A DNA stretch of 64,000 nt from Sphingopyxis microcysteis (GTDB lineage Bacteria > Pseudomonadota > Alphaproteobacteria > Sphingomonadales > Sphingomonadaceae), in contig NZ_JAANYY010000002.1 of the NCBI RefSeq assembly GCF_012274265.1, positions 434,001-498,000 on the forward strand, read 5' to 3'. A model generated the notes under the pieces. It saw nothing but the letters and a program-made list of their open reading frames with translations, was not told the origin of the DNA and did not search any database. How positions within the stretch are numbered: the stretch's first letter is position 1; every line of letters begins with the position of its first letter. Of this stretch, positions 42,207-50,451 are shown in pieces. Position numbers and translations under genes: made by a program.

Positions 42207-43598
42207 ATGAACCGCAAGATGCTGATGAACCTCGCCATGTCGGGCTTTGTCCTGAGCGTTGCGACCGGATGCAGCGGGATGGGGGCGATGGCCGAAGCGC
42301 CGTCGCGCGCCGCGGGCAAGCCCGCGCTCGCCGCCAAATCGGCCGATCAGGCGCGCGCCGCACTGGAGGCCGGGAAGGTCAGCAAGGCGGTCGGCCTGGC
42401 CGAAGCCGCGGTGGCGGGAAGCCCGCGCGACGCAAGCTATCGTGCGCTGCTGGGGCAGGCCTATTTGAATGACGGTCGCTTCGCGTCGGCGACGGCGGCG
42501 CTCACCGAAGCGATGGAACTGGGCGCGACCGACAGCAATACGATCATCGCGCTGACGCTGGCGCATATCGCGCAGGGCAAGGGCGCCGAGGCGATCACGC
42601 TGCTCCAGGCGCATCGCGACACCGTCCCCGCATCGGACATCGGGCTGGCGCTGGCGCTGGCCGGGGATAGCGAAGGCGCGATCTATGTGCTGACCGACGC
42701 GGCGCGCGCGCCCGACGCGAGCGCGCGGACGCGCCAGAATCTGGCGCTGGCCTTTGCCCTGTCGGGGCGCTGGGCGCAGGCGCAGATTTTGGCATCGCAG
42801 GACCTGTCGCCCGCCAAGCTGGAAGCGCGGATGGCCGAATGGTCGAAGCTTGCCGAAACCCCGAACGCTCAGCTGCGCGTCGCGAGCCTGATCGGCACCA
42901 AGGCGCAGAGCGACACCGGGATGCCGGTTCGTCTGGCGCTGAGCAATTTTGCCGACACCCAGATGGCCGCCGCCGAGGCGCCTGTCGAACTGGCGAGCGC
43001 CGATCCGGCGCCGGTCGCCGCCTATGCGCCGCCGCCGCCGGTACTTGCGGACGCGAGCAGCGCGATCCGCAGCGTCGAATTGCCGATGCCCGAACGCACC
43101 GCCGATGGCGTGGTGCCGGTCACCGAATTGCCGCAGCCGAAGCCCGCGAGCGAAGTCATCATGGCCGATGCCGCCCCTTACCGCGCCGCGCCGCGCGTCG
43201 CGGGCGAGGGACGCATTCGCCCCGCGCAGCAACAGGCGCTGGAACTGGCGACCGTGCTGATCCCGAAGGCGATCGCGTTCAACGCGCAAAAGCCGTCGGG
43301 CTGGGCGGTGCAGCTGGGTGCCTATGACAGCCTGGGGATCGCCAAGGAAAAATGGGGCGGGCTGAAAAAGCGCAATGGCGTGCTGGCCAATTTCCCGGCA
43401 TCGAGCCACGCGGCGACGGTGAACGGGCGCACCTTCTATCGCCTGACCGTCAACGGCCTGGCGACCCGCGCCGATGCGAACAATCTGTGCCGCGAGCTGA
43501 AGGCGAAGGGCCAGACCTGCTTCGTCCGCGCGATGGGCGGCAGCGAAAGCATCCAGTGGGCGGCGAAATCCAGCCCGATGCGGCTTGCTTCGCGATGA
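42207..43598 (+). CDS. TPR and SPOR-domain lipoprotein
   Basis: The 463-residue protein has a lipoprotein signal (LSVATGCSGMG, lipid-bearing Cys near residue 22). TPR-like repeats follow at about 50-200 (ARAALEAGKVSKAVGLAEAA, ASYRALLGQAYLNDGRFASA). A Pro/Ala linker then leads to a C-terminal SPOR domain (GWAVQLGAYDSLGIAKEKWG, RLTVNGLATRADANNLCREL). It is probably anchored in the outer membrane with the SPOR domain touching peptidoglycan. It closes the parA-like operon, with a gap of 23 bp to the preceding gene, and is followed by a strong terminator. Confidence 0.88.
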   Translation: MNRKMLMNLAMSGFVLSVATGCSGMGAMAEAPSRAAGKPALAAKSADQARAALEAGKVSKAVGLAEAAVAGSPRDASYRALLGQAYLNDGRFASATAALTEAMELGATDSNTIIALTLAHIAQGKGAEAITLLQAHRDTVPASDIGLALALAGDSEGAIYVLTDAARAPDASARTRQNLALAFALSGRWAQAQILASQDLSPAKLEARMAEWSKLAETPNAQLRVASLIGTKAQSDTGMPVRLALSNFADTQMAAAEAPVELASADPAPVAAYAPPPPVLADASSAIRSVELPMPERTADGVVPVTELPQPKPASEVIMADAAPYRAAPRVAGEGRIRPAQQQALELATVLIPKAIAFNAQKPSGWAVQLGAYDSLGIAKEKWGGLKKRNGVLANFPASSHAATVNGRTFYRLTVNGLATRADANNLCRELKAKGQTCFVRAMGGSESIQWAAKSSPMRLASR

Positions 43599-43632
43599 TT
43601 TGAGTTTCCCAGCCTGTCGGCGGGATCGATGG

Positions 43633-43670
43633 AAAAGGGGCGGGGCCGAATGGCTGCGCCCCTTTTCTGT
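43633..43670 (+). terminator. intrinsic terminator of the parA-like operon
   Basis: AAAAGGGGCG (43633-43642) pairs perfectly with CGCCCCTTTT (43657-43666) over ten bases, with the T-run continuing as TTTTCTG. It lies 35 bases after the lipoprotein stop codon. Confidence 0.88.
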
Positions 43671-43689
43671 TGGGGCGGAAGGTCTTTTC

Positions 43690-43763
43690 CTCCCTGCGAA
43701 GGCGGGGATCTTGCTTGGGCTTAAATTCGAGAGGGTGAGATCCCGGCCTGCGCCGGGATGACG
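43690..43763. repeat. palindromic repeat, kind R1 (degenerate left arm)
   Basis: The right arm GAGATCCCGGCCTGCGCCGG with GATGACG is intact. The left arm is eroded (CCTCCCTGCGAAGGCGGGGA), so the copy is decaying. Confidence 0.7.
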
Positions 43764-43804
43764 AGGGGGGTGGGGTCCTTGGCACCAAGCAGCAAGCCTG
43801 TCCG

Positions 43805-43940
43805 ATCCTCCCTGTGGCGAAGCCATGGGGAGGTGGCAGCGCGAAGCGCTGACGGAGGGGCTTTGGCGCTACCGTCGCGGCCCCTCCACCACGCCCTACG
43901 GGCGCGGTCCCCCTCCCCATCGCTGCGCGACAGGGAGGAT
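43805..43940. repeat. long palindromic repeat, kind R4
   Basis: Complete copy with ATCCTCCCTGTGGCGAAGCC at the left and CAGGGAGGAT at the right. It is downstream of mtgA and of the parA-like operon, in a 400-bp stretch that holds only the terminator and the two repeats. Confidence 0.88.
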
Positions 43941-44007
43941 TGGCGCGGATTGCGTCGCGGTGCTGTGTTGCGCGGCCTTCGTCATTCCCCCGGACGCGGC
44001 TGCAGAC

Positions 44008-44721
44008 CTAGTTGTAGATGCACCCGTCCAGCCCGTCGCGGCGGACCTGGCCGATCCGCCGCTGGATCGTGTTGCCGTAGCGGCGCGTAAAGCCCGATGG
44101 GCTGACCGCTTCGCGTTTCTTGGGGAGCGGGAGGATTGCGGCGATGCGGGCGGCTTCGGCGGGGGTCAGCTTGCTCGCGCCATGCTTGAAATAGCGCTGT
44201 GCGCCGGCTTCGACGCCATAGGTACCGATGCCGGTCTCGGCGACGTTCAGATAGACTTCCATGATCCGCCGCTTGCCCCAGATCGTTTCGATCAGGAAGG
44301 TGAACCATACTTCGGGCACCTTGCGGACATAGCGGGTCCAGCCGCTGCCCTGCCACAGGAAGACATTTTTCGCGGTCTGCTGGCTGATCGTCGATCCGCC
44401 GCGCATCCGCTTGCCCTTGGCGTTGCGTTCGATCGCCTGTTCGATCGCTTCGGTATCGAAGCCGTTGTGCGAGCAGAATTTGCCGTCCTCCGCGGCGATC
44501 ACCGCGCGGACCATGTTGCGGTCGGTGGCGGACAGGCTGGTCCAGTCCTTGGTGATGCCGTTGCTGTCGGCGAGCATCGTGAAGGTCACCGGCGGCGGCA
44601 CGACCGCATAGAGCAGCACCCACAGCACCGAAATCGCGATGAACCACAACAGCCATTTGAACGGTCGCAGGTACCAGGGGAGATTGCGGCGCTTCGGGCG
44701 TTTTTTGGCGGCGGTCGTCAT
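44008..44721 (-). CDS. mtgA: monofunctional peptidoglycan glycosyltransferase
   Basis: MtgA polymerises lipid II into glycan strands at the inner membrane. From ATG 44721 it has 237 residues with one N-terminal membrane anchor (PFKWLLWFIAISVLWVLLY). The GT51 motifs are AAEDGKFCSHNGFD (catalytic Glu), RGGSTISQQTAKNVFL, WGKRRIMEVYLNVAETG and YGVEAGAQRYF. The frame is open for 31 codons further upstream, without conserved sequence. The M23 peptidase gene ends 58 bp upstream on the same strand, so the two envelope genes may be co-transcribed. Confidence 0.95.
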   Translation of the reverse strand: MTTAAKKRPKRRNLPWYLRPFKWLLWFIAISVLWVLLYAVVPPPVTFTMLADSNGITKDWTSLSATDRNMVRAVIAAEDGKFCSHNGFDTEAIEQAIERNAKGKRMRGGSTISQQTAKNVFLWQGSGWTRYVRKVPEVWFTFLIETIWGKRRIMEVYLNVAETGIGTYGVEAGAQRYFKHGASKLTPAEAARIAAILPLPKKREAVSPSGFTRRYGNTIQRRIGQVRRDGLDGCIYN

Positions 44722-44779
44722 GCCGTTTTCATAGCCGCTTGCCGATGGTCGGCAAGCGGCTGATTGACATGATGCCTTT

Positions 44780-45913
44780 TCAGGGCGCCTTGGGCCGCTC
44801 GCCGCGCTTGCCAATCGGCGCCGCGTCGAACGCGATCACCGCATTGGCGGGCGGCAGGCCGTCGATGGCCCGTGCGGCCACTGGTTGCCAGGCTTTTCGC
44901 TCGTTGAAGTCGGCGATGTCGGCGTAGCGTCCGACGATCCGCCCGGCGCCAAAGCGATAGGGCAGGCCTTCGCCGTCGAGCGGCGCGGCGCGGTCGGCGA
45001 TATGCAAATGGAGATGCGGGCGGGTGACATGCCCCGACGATCCGACGCGTCCGATCACCTGTCCGCGCCGCACCCGCGTGCCGACCCTGATCCCGATGCC
45101 AGGCGCCAGATGCTGGTAAAAGGCAAAGCGGCCATCGGGCAGGCGCAGCACGATCATCGCCCCGGTTTCATCCTCGACGCTGGCGGGCGCGCCGGGGGCA
45201 GCCACCTCCTTGACCGTCACCACCTCGGCGTCAGCGACCGCGAGCACGTCGGCGCCCGATCCGTCGGCGGCGACGTCGGTGCCGGTCGAACGGGGATCAA
45301 AGCCCGCCGCGGGCATCCAGTCGATCGCGTGCCGTCCGGGCAGGCGCACGCGGCCGCTGACGGCATAGGGAAAGCGGCGATGGCCGTTGTCGACATCGGG
45401 CAGCGCGACCGCGGTCCATGGCCCGCCGCGCAGCGGGGCGCCCAGCGCCGCGGCAAAGGCGCGCGTCGGGGTGAATTCGCCGCCGGCGATCGTGACGCGG
45501 GCGCCCGGACCGCTGGCGCGGATCGGTGTCAGGCTGATCCGGTGAACGAGCGTCTTGGCATCGCCGCCCGCCCACGCGATCGACAGGTAAAAGATCGCGC
45601 GGCCGCCCGGCGCGATTTCGGTCGCGCCGCCCGGCTGCGCGCCGATCCGGCGCATCGGTCCGGCCGGGTCGATCCGGGCGACGCAGGCGCCATGCGCCGC
45701 CGGGCAAATGTCGATGGCGTCGATCGCGAGCGGCTGCGCGGCGAAATTGGTGGCGTGCAGCTCATAGACCAGCCGGTCCGCGCCATCGATCCGCGCGATC
45801 GACGGCACATAAGGAACCTCGAGATGGAGCGACTGAAAGGGACGCACCGCCGCAGGCTCGGCAATCGGTGCGGGGGTGGGGGCGGCAAGGGCGATCAGCA
45901 GGGCAAAGATCAT
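44780..45913 (-). CDS. secreted M23-family peptidase
   Basis: From ATG 45913 (GGAGCCC upstream) the protein has 377 residues: a signal peptide (MIFALLIALAAPTPAPIAEP), a domain of about 170 residues unique to this type (HLEVPYVPSIARIDGADRLV and following), then a LytM domain. The metal site shows HAIDWM early and TRPHLHLHIADR as the HxH motif, with GSSGHVTRP just before it. The first zinc-ligand His would be the one in RLPGRHAIDW. It probably cleaves peptidoglycan cross-links or, if degenerate, activates amidases. Confidence 0.87.
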   Translation of the reverse strand: MIFALLIALAAPTPAPIAEPAAVRPFQSLHLEVPYVPSIARIDGADRLVYELHATNFAAQPLAIDAIDICPAAHGACVARIDPAGPMRRIGAQPGGATEIAPGGRAIFYLSIAWAGGDAKTLVHRISLTPIRASGPGARVTIAGGEFTPTRAFAAALGAPLRGGPWTAVALPDVDNGHRRFPYAVSGRVRLPGRHAIDWMPAAGFDPRSTGTDVAADGSGADVLAVADAEVVTVKEVAAPGAPASVEDETGAMIVLRLPDGRFAFYQHLAPGIGIRVGTRVRRGQVIGRVGSSGHVTRPHLHLHIADRAAPLDGEGLPYRFGAGRIVGRYADIADFNERKAWQPVAARAIDGLPPANAVIAFDAAPIGKRGERPKAP

Positions 45914-45994
45914 CGGCAGGGCTCCAGTCAGGAAATTGGCCTGCGCTTTGGCGCCGAGAGGCACCCGCAATCGAGCGCCGATCTGTAGGCGGGA

Positions 45995-46876
45995 TTATGG
46001 CACCGGTTCGGCGGGCGGCGATCGGGGCGCCAGCAGCATCGCCAGATTGGCGCGATAGCGGCGGCTCAGCCGCAACTCGGCGCCGCTCGTCAGCCGGACA
46101 TGGGCATCGCCGCGCCCGATCGGCGCGATTTCGCGCACCCGGTCGATCCGGATCAGCGCGCCGCGATGGATGCGCGCAAACTGGCCGGCGGGCAGCCGCT
46201 CGGCCAGCGAGGTGAGCGACTGTTCGATCAGATGGGCGCCGTGCGCGCTGTGGATTTCGGCATAATCGCCCGCAGCGCCGATCCAGTCGATGCTGTCAAA
46301 GCGAAGGCGGTGGACGGTGCCGCGATTGCGGACGACCAGCGCATCGTCGTCGGTCGTCGGGGACGATGCGGCGCGCGCCGCCTGTCGCCGCGGCCAGCGC
46401 AGCCAGCCGATCGTCAGGCCGACGAGCGCCAGATAGAGGAGGCCGCTCGTATCGAGGTTGCGCACGAACATGACCGACGTCATCTCCCAACGCGTCGCGG
46501 CCGCTCCGCCGCGATAGACCGGCCAATAGATCAGCGCGAACAGCAGGACATGCGCGCCGACGACCACCGGCCACAGCGACAGATAGGCGATGATGCGGAG
46601 CGACAGGCGGCGTATGCGGCGCTCGATCGCGATCACCGCGCCGACGATCGGCCAGCTCAGCAGCGCCCAGATCGAATAGATCGCCGCCGTATAGCCGAAG
46701 GTCGGCCACCAGGGTTGGGGGGTGCCGCGATAGGCGGCGAGGAAATTGCCCTGCAACGCCTGCGCCAGCGCGACGAGCGCCCAGCCCGACAGGATGATCG
46801 CGCTCCACGCGCGCCGATTGTCGGACAGGAGCAGCCGCCGCGCCCGCGGCTCAGGCGCTGACGAGGCGCCGGTCAC
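45995..46876 (-). CDS. membrane-bound LytTR-type transcription regulator
   Basis: The 293-residue protein has four hydrophobic segments in the first 165 residues (IILSGWALVALAQALQG, TAAIYSIWALLSWPIVGAVI, LSLWPVVVGAHVLLFALIYW, LLYLALVGLTIGWL). A LytTR DNA-binding domain then spans residues 185-280 (RLRFDSIDWIGAAGDYAEIH, FARIHRGALIRIDRVREIAP). It is a one-component membrane sensor-regulator, with no partner kinase beside it. Its start lies inside the last 26 bases of rpoH in another frame, so its translation is tied to rpoH expression. Confidence 0.88.
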   Translation of the reverse strand: MTGASSAPEPRARRLLLSDNRRAWSAIILSGWALVALAQALQGNFLAAYRGTPQPWWPTFGYTAAIYSIWALLSWPIVGAVIAIERRIRRLSLRIIAYLSLWPVVVGAHVLLFALIYWPVYRGGAAATRWEMTSVMFVRNLDTSGLLYLALVGLTIGWLRWPRRQAARAASSPTTDDDALVVRNRGTVHRLRFDSIDWIGAAGDYAEIHSAHGAHLIEQSLTSLAERLPAGQFARIHRGALIRIDRVREIAPIGRGDAHVRLTSGAELRLSRRYRANLAMLLAPRSPPAEPVP

Positions 46877-47750
46877 CGGCGAGCTTCAGCATCGCCTTTT
46901 GCAGCTTTTCGAACGCGCGCACCTCGATCTGGCGGACGCGTTCGCGGCTGACGTCGTAAACCTGGCTCAGATCCTCGAGCGTCTTGGGATCGTCGGTCAG
47001 GCGGCGCTCGGTCAGGATATGGCGTTCGCGCTCGTTCAGCGTTTCCAGCGCTTCGCTGAGCAGCGAATGGCGCAGGTCGCGTTCCTGTGCCTCGGCAACG
47101 CGCTCGTCCTGGAGCGGGCCTTCGTCGCCGAGCAGATCCTGCCACTGGCTGTCGCCATCTTCGCCCATCGGGACGTTCAGCGAGGTATCGCCGCCCATCG
47201 CCATGCGGCGGTTCATGCTGGTGACCTCTTCCTCGGTCACGCCAAGGTCGGTCGCAATCTTGGCCAGATGTTCGGGCGACAGGTCGCCATCCTCGAACGC
47301 CTCCAGATTGTTCTTCATCCGGCGGAGGTTGAAGAACAGCTTCTTCTGCGCCGCGGTGGTGCCCATTTTGACGAGGCTCCACGACCGCAGGATGAATTCC
47401 TGGATCGAGGCGCGAATCCACCACATCGCATAGGTGGCGAGGCGGAAGCCGCGCTCGGGGTCGAATTTCTTCACCCCCTGCATCAGTCCGATATTGCCTT
47501 CGCTGATCAGCTCGCTGACCGGCAGGCCATATCCGCGATAGCCCATCGCGATCTTGGCCACGAGGCGCAGATGGCTGGTGACGAGCTGCGCCGCAGCTTC
47601 GTTGTCGCCATGCTCCTGAAACCGCTTTGCGAGCATATATTCCTGCTCGGGGGTCAGCAGAGGGAATTTGCGAATTTCGGCCAGATAGCGGTTCAGGCTG
47701 GCTTCGCCGCCGAGCGCTGGCACCGTGGCCGGAACATTGCTTTTAGCCAT
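46851..47750 (-). CDS. rpoH: heat-shock sigma factor sigma-32
   Basis: The 299-residue RpoH directs RNA polymerase to heat-shock promoters. Region 2 has YLAEIRKFPLLTPEQEYMLA, SHLRLVAKIAMGYRGYGLPV and GFRLATYAMWWIRASIQEFI. The RpoH-specific box AAQKKLFFNLRRMK is at residues 129-142. Region 4 has LEDLSQVYDVSRERVRQIEV. It is 83 bp downstream of rluD on the same strand, and the LytTR gene overlaps its 3' end. Alphaproteobacteria often have more than one rpoH; no other copy is visible here. Confidence 0.95.
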   Translation of the reverse strand: MAKSNVPATVPALGGEASLNRYLAEIRKFPLLTPEQEYMLAKRFQEHGDNEAAAQLVTSHLRLVAKIAMGYRGYGLPVSELISEGNIGLMQGVKKFDPERGFRLATYAMWWIRASIQEFILRSWSLVKMGTTAAQKKLFFNLRRMKNNLEAFEDGDLSPEHLAKIATDLGVTEEEVTSMNRRMAMGGDTSLNVPMGEDGDSQWQDLLGDEGPLQDERVAEAQERDLRHSLLSEALETLNERERHILTERRLTDDPKTLEDLSQVYDVSRERVRQIEVRAFEKLQKAMLKLAGDRRLVSA

Positions 47751-47833
47751 TGGAGAGCTTCTTCCCTTTTATATCTTGAGTCAGAATATGCCGCGGTTGG
47801 CTCCAGCGGTCAAAATAGATTTTCATTCGAAAC

Positions 47834-48790
47834 CTAAACGCGCAATTCATCGATCAGTTCCCGCATGTCCGCTGGGAGTTCGCTGTCGAGCGCGATCCTG
47901 TTACCGGTCACCGGATGAATAAAGCCCAAATGAGCCGCGTGCAATGCCTGCCGCGCGAAATTCCGTGCTTTGAGGACTTCCGACAGCGGCTTTTTGGCGC
48001 GTCCATAGACCGGGTCGCCGACCAGCGGATGGCCGATATGCATCATGTGGACGCGAACCTGATGGGTGCGCCCAGTTTCCAGCCGGCATTCGACCAGCGT
48101 CGCGCCCGCCAGCGGCTCGATCGTGCGATAATGGGTCACCGCGCGCTTGCCGCGCCCTTCGCCGACGACCGCCATTTTCTTGCGATTGGTGGACGAGCGG
48201 CCGAGTTCGGCGTCGACCGTGCCGTTCGCGGGCATCGGACGTCCTGTCGCGATCGCGATATAGCGGCGGTCGATGCTGTGCGCGGCGAACTGCTTCGCCA
48301 GCCCTTCGTGCGCGCGGTCATGCTTGGCCGCGACGATCAGCCCGCTGGTGTCCTTGTCGATGCGGTGGACGATGCCGGGCCGCGCGACCCCGCCGATCCC
48401 CGACAGCTGGCCCGCGCAATGATGAAGCAGCGCGTTGACCATCGTCCCGTCGAGATTGCCGGCCGCGGGATGGACGACCATGCCCGCGGGCTTGTCGACG
48501 ACGATCAGATGCTCGTCCTCGAACGCAATCGCCAGCCCCATATCCTGCGCGACATTGTGCGCCGGGGCGGCGGCGGGGACGCGCACTTCGAGAGTGGCGG
48601 GAGCCGCGGCCTTTGCTGCGGGATCCCACAGGATCGTGCCGCTGTTGTTGGAGACGCGACCGCCCTTGATCAGGCTCTTGACCCGCTCGCGCGACAGGCT
48701 GGGCAGCGCTTCGGCGAGCGCGCGGTCGAGGCGCAGTCCTGCCGCACTGTCCGCCAGCGCCACGGTCAAAATATCATCATCCCCCTGCAT
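47834..48790 (-). CDS. RluA/RluD-family 23S rRNA pseudouridine synthase
   Basis: The 318-residue enzyme starts with an S4-like RNA-binding domain (RLDRALAEALPSLSRERVKS, LIKGGRVSNN) and continues with the pseudouridine synthase domain. The catalytic Asp lies in GIVHRIDKDTSGLIVAAKHD. Other family marks are VVDKPAGMVVHPA, ETGRTHQVRVHMMHIGHPLV and GDPVYG. By length and the S4 domain it is closest to RluD, which modifies helix 69 of 23S rRNA, but RluC-like specificity cannot be excluded. It is the gene upstream of rpoH. Confidence 0.92.
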   Translation of the reverse strand: MQGDDDILTVALADSAAGLRLDRALAEALPSLSRERVKSLIKGGRVSNNSGTILWDPAAKAAAPATLEVRVPAAAPAHNVAQDMGLAIAFEDEHLIVVDKPAGMVVHPAAGNLDGTMVNALLHHCAGQLSGIGGVARPGIVHRIDKDTSGLIVAAKHDRAHEGLAKQFAAHSIDRRYIAIATGRPMPANGTVDAELGRSSTNRKKMAVVGEGRGKRAVTHYRTIEPLAGATLVECRLETGRTHQVRVHMMHIGHPLVGDPVYGRAKKPLSEVLKARNFARQALHAAHLGFIHPVTGNRIALDSELPADMRELIDELRV

Positions 48791-48862
48791 TGGTCAGGAT
48801 GTGGAAACTGGCGGCGCAATTTCAAGGGGAGGGGGCTTCGCTGCCACGTCAACGCACCATAA

Positions 48863-48939
48863 CGTCATCCCGGCGCAGGCCGGGATCTCACCCTGGCGGA
48901 ATGACGCACCGGCGAGATCCCGGCCTTCGCCGGGATGAC
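48863..48939. repeat. palindromic repeat, kind R1
   Basis: Between the divergent rluD and chpT genes, with ends CGTCATCCCGGCGCAGGCCG and complement; core ACCCTGGCGGAATGACGCAC. Confidence 0.88.
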
Positions 48940-49034
48940 AAACTATAGGGATCGTTCTTGCTCTGAACCGGCTCGGTGTCCTAGGGAGCATGCGCGCGCC
49001 GCTGATGTCTGGCTTGCGGGGAGTTAACCAATTC

Positions 49035-49679
49035 ATGTCCGACGACCGCGTCGATTTTGCCTCCATGCTGGCCTCGCGCCTGTGCCACGACCTTTTGAGC
49101 CCGGTCGGTGCGTTCGCCAACGGGCTCGAACTGCTCGCCGACGAAAAAGATCCGGCGATGCGCGAACGCTGTTTCGAACTGCTCGAACAGAGCGCGCGGA
49201 CGTCGGCGAACAAGCTGAAATTCTTTCGTCTCGCCTTTGGCTCGGCCGGCGGCTTTGGCGAACTCGTCCCCGCCGACGAGGCCAAATCGGCGATTCAGGG
49301 GATCATCGGCGACCGCGCGATCGACCTCAACTGGATGATCGGGACCGAGCCGCTGCCCAAACCGGCGGTGAAGATCATCCTCAACCTGTCGCTGCTCCTC
49401 GTCGACGCGCTGGTGCGCGGCGGCCGACTCGACGTCGGCTGCGAAAAGCAGGGGGAGGGCATCGAAATTGCCCTGCATGTCGAGGCCGAGCGCATCTTCC
49501 TCGACGCCGACGTCGAACGCATCCTGGCCGAAGGCGAGGGCGCAAGCCCGATGACCTCGCGCACCGCGCCCGCGGTGCTGGTGCAAGCGGTCGCGCGCCA
49601 GAGCGGCGGTACCGTCATGCTCGCCCGCGAAACGCCGACGTCGCTGCTGGTCGGCGCGGTGCTGCGCGGGCGCGGGTAA
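49035..49679 (+). CDS. chpT: ChpT-like histidine phosphotransferase
   Basis: ChpT relays phosphate from the CckA kinase to CtrA and CpdR in alphaproteobacterial cell-cycle control. The 214-residue protein from ATG 49035 has the dimerisation/phosphorylation helix FASMLASRLCHDLLSPVGAF with His18. It also has NGLELLADEKDPAMRERCFE and a degenerate ATPase-like C-terminal half without the usual nucleotide-binding boxes, the known ChpT architecture. TTAACCA just before the start resembles a CtrA half-site. It lies 3' of an R1 repeat and upstream of higBA and the che cluster. Confidence 0.88.
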   Translation: MSDDRVDFASMLASRLCHDLLSPVGAFANGLELLADEKDPAMRERCFELLEQSARTSANKLKFFRLAFGSAGGFGELVPADEAKSAIQGIIGDRAIDLNWMIGTEPLPKPAVKIILNLSLLLVDALVRGGRLDVGCEKQGEGIEIALHVEAERIFLDADVERILAEGEGASPMTSRTAPAVLVQAVARQSGGTVMLARETPTSLLVGAVLRGRG

Positions 49680-49717
49680 CGGCTCTCTGCAAGACGGGTA
49701 TTTGCCTGCCCGAAAAA

Positions 49718-50017
49718 CTATGCCGCGATCAGGCTGCGAACGGCCAGTTCGGTGCCGTGCTCGCGAGCCTTTGCCAGTTCGTAGCGGGCCTGCATCCGCA
49801 TCAGCGTTTCGGCCTTCACACCGAAGGCGTTTTCGAACCGGATCGCCATCTCGGCGGTCAGCGCATAGCGACCGTTGAGCAAGCCGCTGATCGCTTGGCG
49901 GCTGACCCCAAACGCCTCGGCCAGATCGTTGATCTTGACGCCGTGCGCCTCAACGATTTCCGTCTTCAGCCATGCCCCGGCGTGGATCGCAAACGACGGG
50001 TGAACCTTGATAGCCAT
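49718..50017 (-). CDS. higA: HigA-family antitoxin
   Basis: The 99-residue antitoxin has an XRE-type helix-turn-helix (VKINDLAEAFGVSRQAISGL followed by LNGRYALTAEMAIRFENAFG) at residues 27-66, as in the HigA/VapI group. It would neutralise HigB and repress the operon through the operators ahead of higB. Its ATG overlaps the toxin stop (TGATG), the usual toxin-first order of hig modules. The tail KAREHGTELAVRSLIAA is helical. Confidence 0.92.
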   Translation of the reverse strand: MAIKVHPSFAIHAGAWLKTEIVEAHGVKINDLAEAFGVSRQAISGLLNGRYALTAEMAIRFENAFGVKAETLMRMQARYELAKAREHGTELAVRSLIAA

Positions 50018-50304
50018 CAGTGATAATCCTCTAAATCCAGATCGATGATCGCATCCTGATCATCGATCGCGAATGTCATGCGCCAGTTGCGCGTCACGGT
50101 CATCGCCCAGGTCCCGGCGCGGTCCCCGGTCAGGGGATGAAAGCCGTAGTTGGGCGGGGTCGCAAGTTCGTCCAGCGAGTCCGCGGCGATGAGGAAGTTC
50201 AGCATCTTGAACAACCGGTCGGTCAAATCACCCGGCAAGCCCTTCGGCTTTCCGGTTTCGACAAACCGACGGAGCGCCTTGTGCCGGATGCTCCCAATCT
50301 CCAT
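50017..50304 (-). CDS. higB: HigB-family toxin (RelE-like mRNA interferase)
   Basis: The 95-residue toxin of the RelE/HigB fold contains IRHKALRRFVETGKPKGLPG, LFKMLNFLIAADSLDELATP, YGFHPLTGDRAGTWAMTVTR and the terminal NWRMTFAIDDQDAIIDLDLE with DYH. The conserved arginine and tryptophan around TRNWRMTF and the C-terminal His are the RNase-associated positions in this family. It cleaves mRNA on the ribosome in studied members. It is the first gene of the module, behind a two-site operator, and divergent from cheA. Confidence 0.93.
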   Translation of the reverse strand: MEIGSIRHKALRRFVETGKPKGLPGDLTDRLFKMLNFLIAADSLDELATPPNYGFHPLTGDRAGTWAMTVTRNWRMTFAIDDQDAIIDLDLEDYH

Positions 50305-50306
50305 GC

Positions 50307-50365
50307 GTAAAGCAATGCCTTACATTTCGTCATTCGTCAAGCGATAATGTAATGCGTCGCTTTAC
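50307..50365 (-). promoter_or_regulatory. paired operators and promoter of higBA
   Basis: Two dyads of the form GTAA-n-GC-nnn-GC-n-TTAC lie at 50307-50323 and 50349-50365, with centres 42 bases apart (about four helical turns). Together they form a larger imperfect inverted repeat with 24-base arms matching at 20 positions (50302-50325 and 50347-50370). A minus-strand TTGACG (50335-50340) lies between the two sites. This is the layout expected for HigA autorepression. Confidence 0.75.
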
Positions 50366-50435
50366 GTATGGCGGCGCCTGTCGCCGAGATTCGACCGGTC
50401 ATCGCCGAAAGGCGGGAGAATATGCAAACCCTACA

Positions 50436-50443
50436 TTAACCAT
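50436..50443 (+). promoter_or_regulatory. CtrA-type half-site before cheA
   Basis: TTAACCAT, an exact CtrA half-site, ends 8 bases before ATG 50452 but 44 bases before the in-frame GTG 50488. If it is a real promoter element it favours GTG 50488 as the cheA start. Confidence 0.35.
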
Positions 50444-50451
50444 TATCGGCC

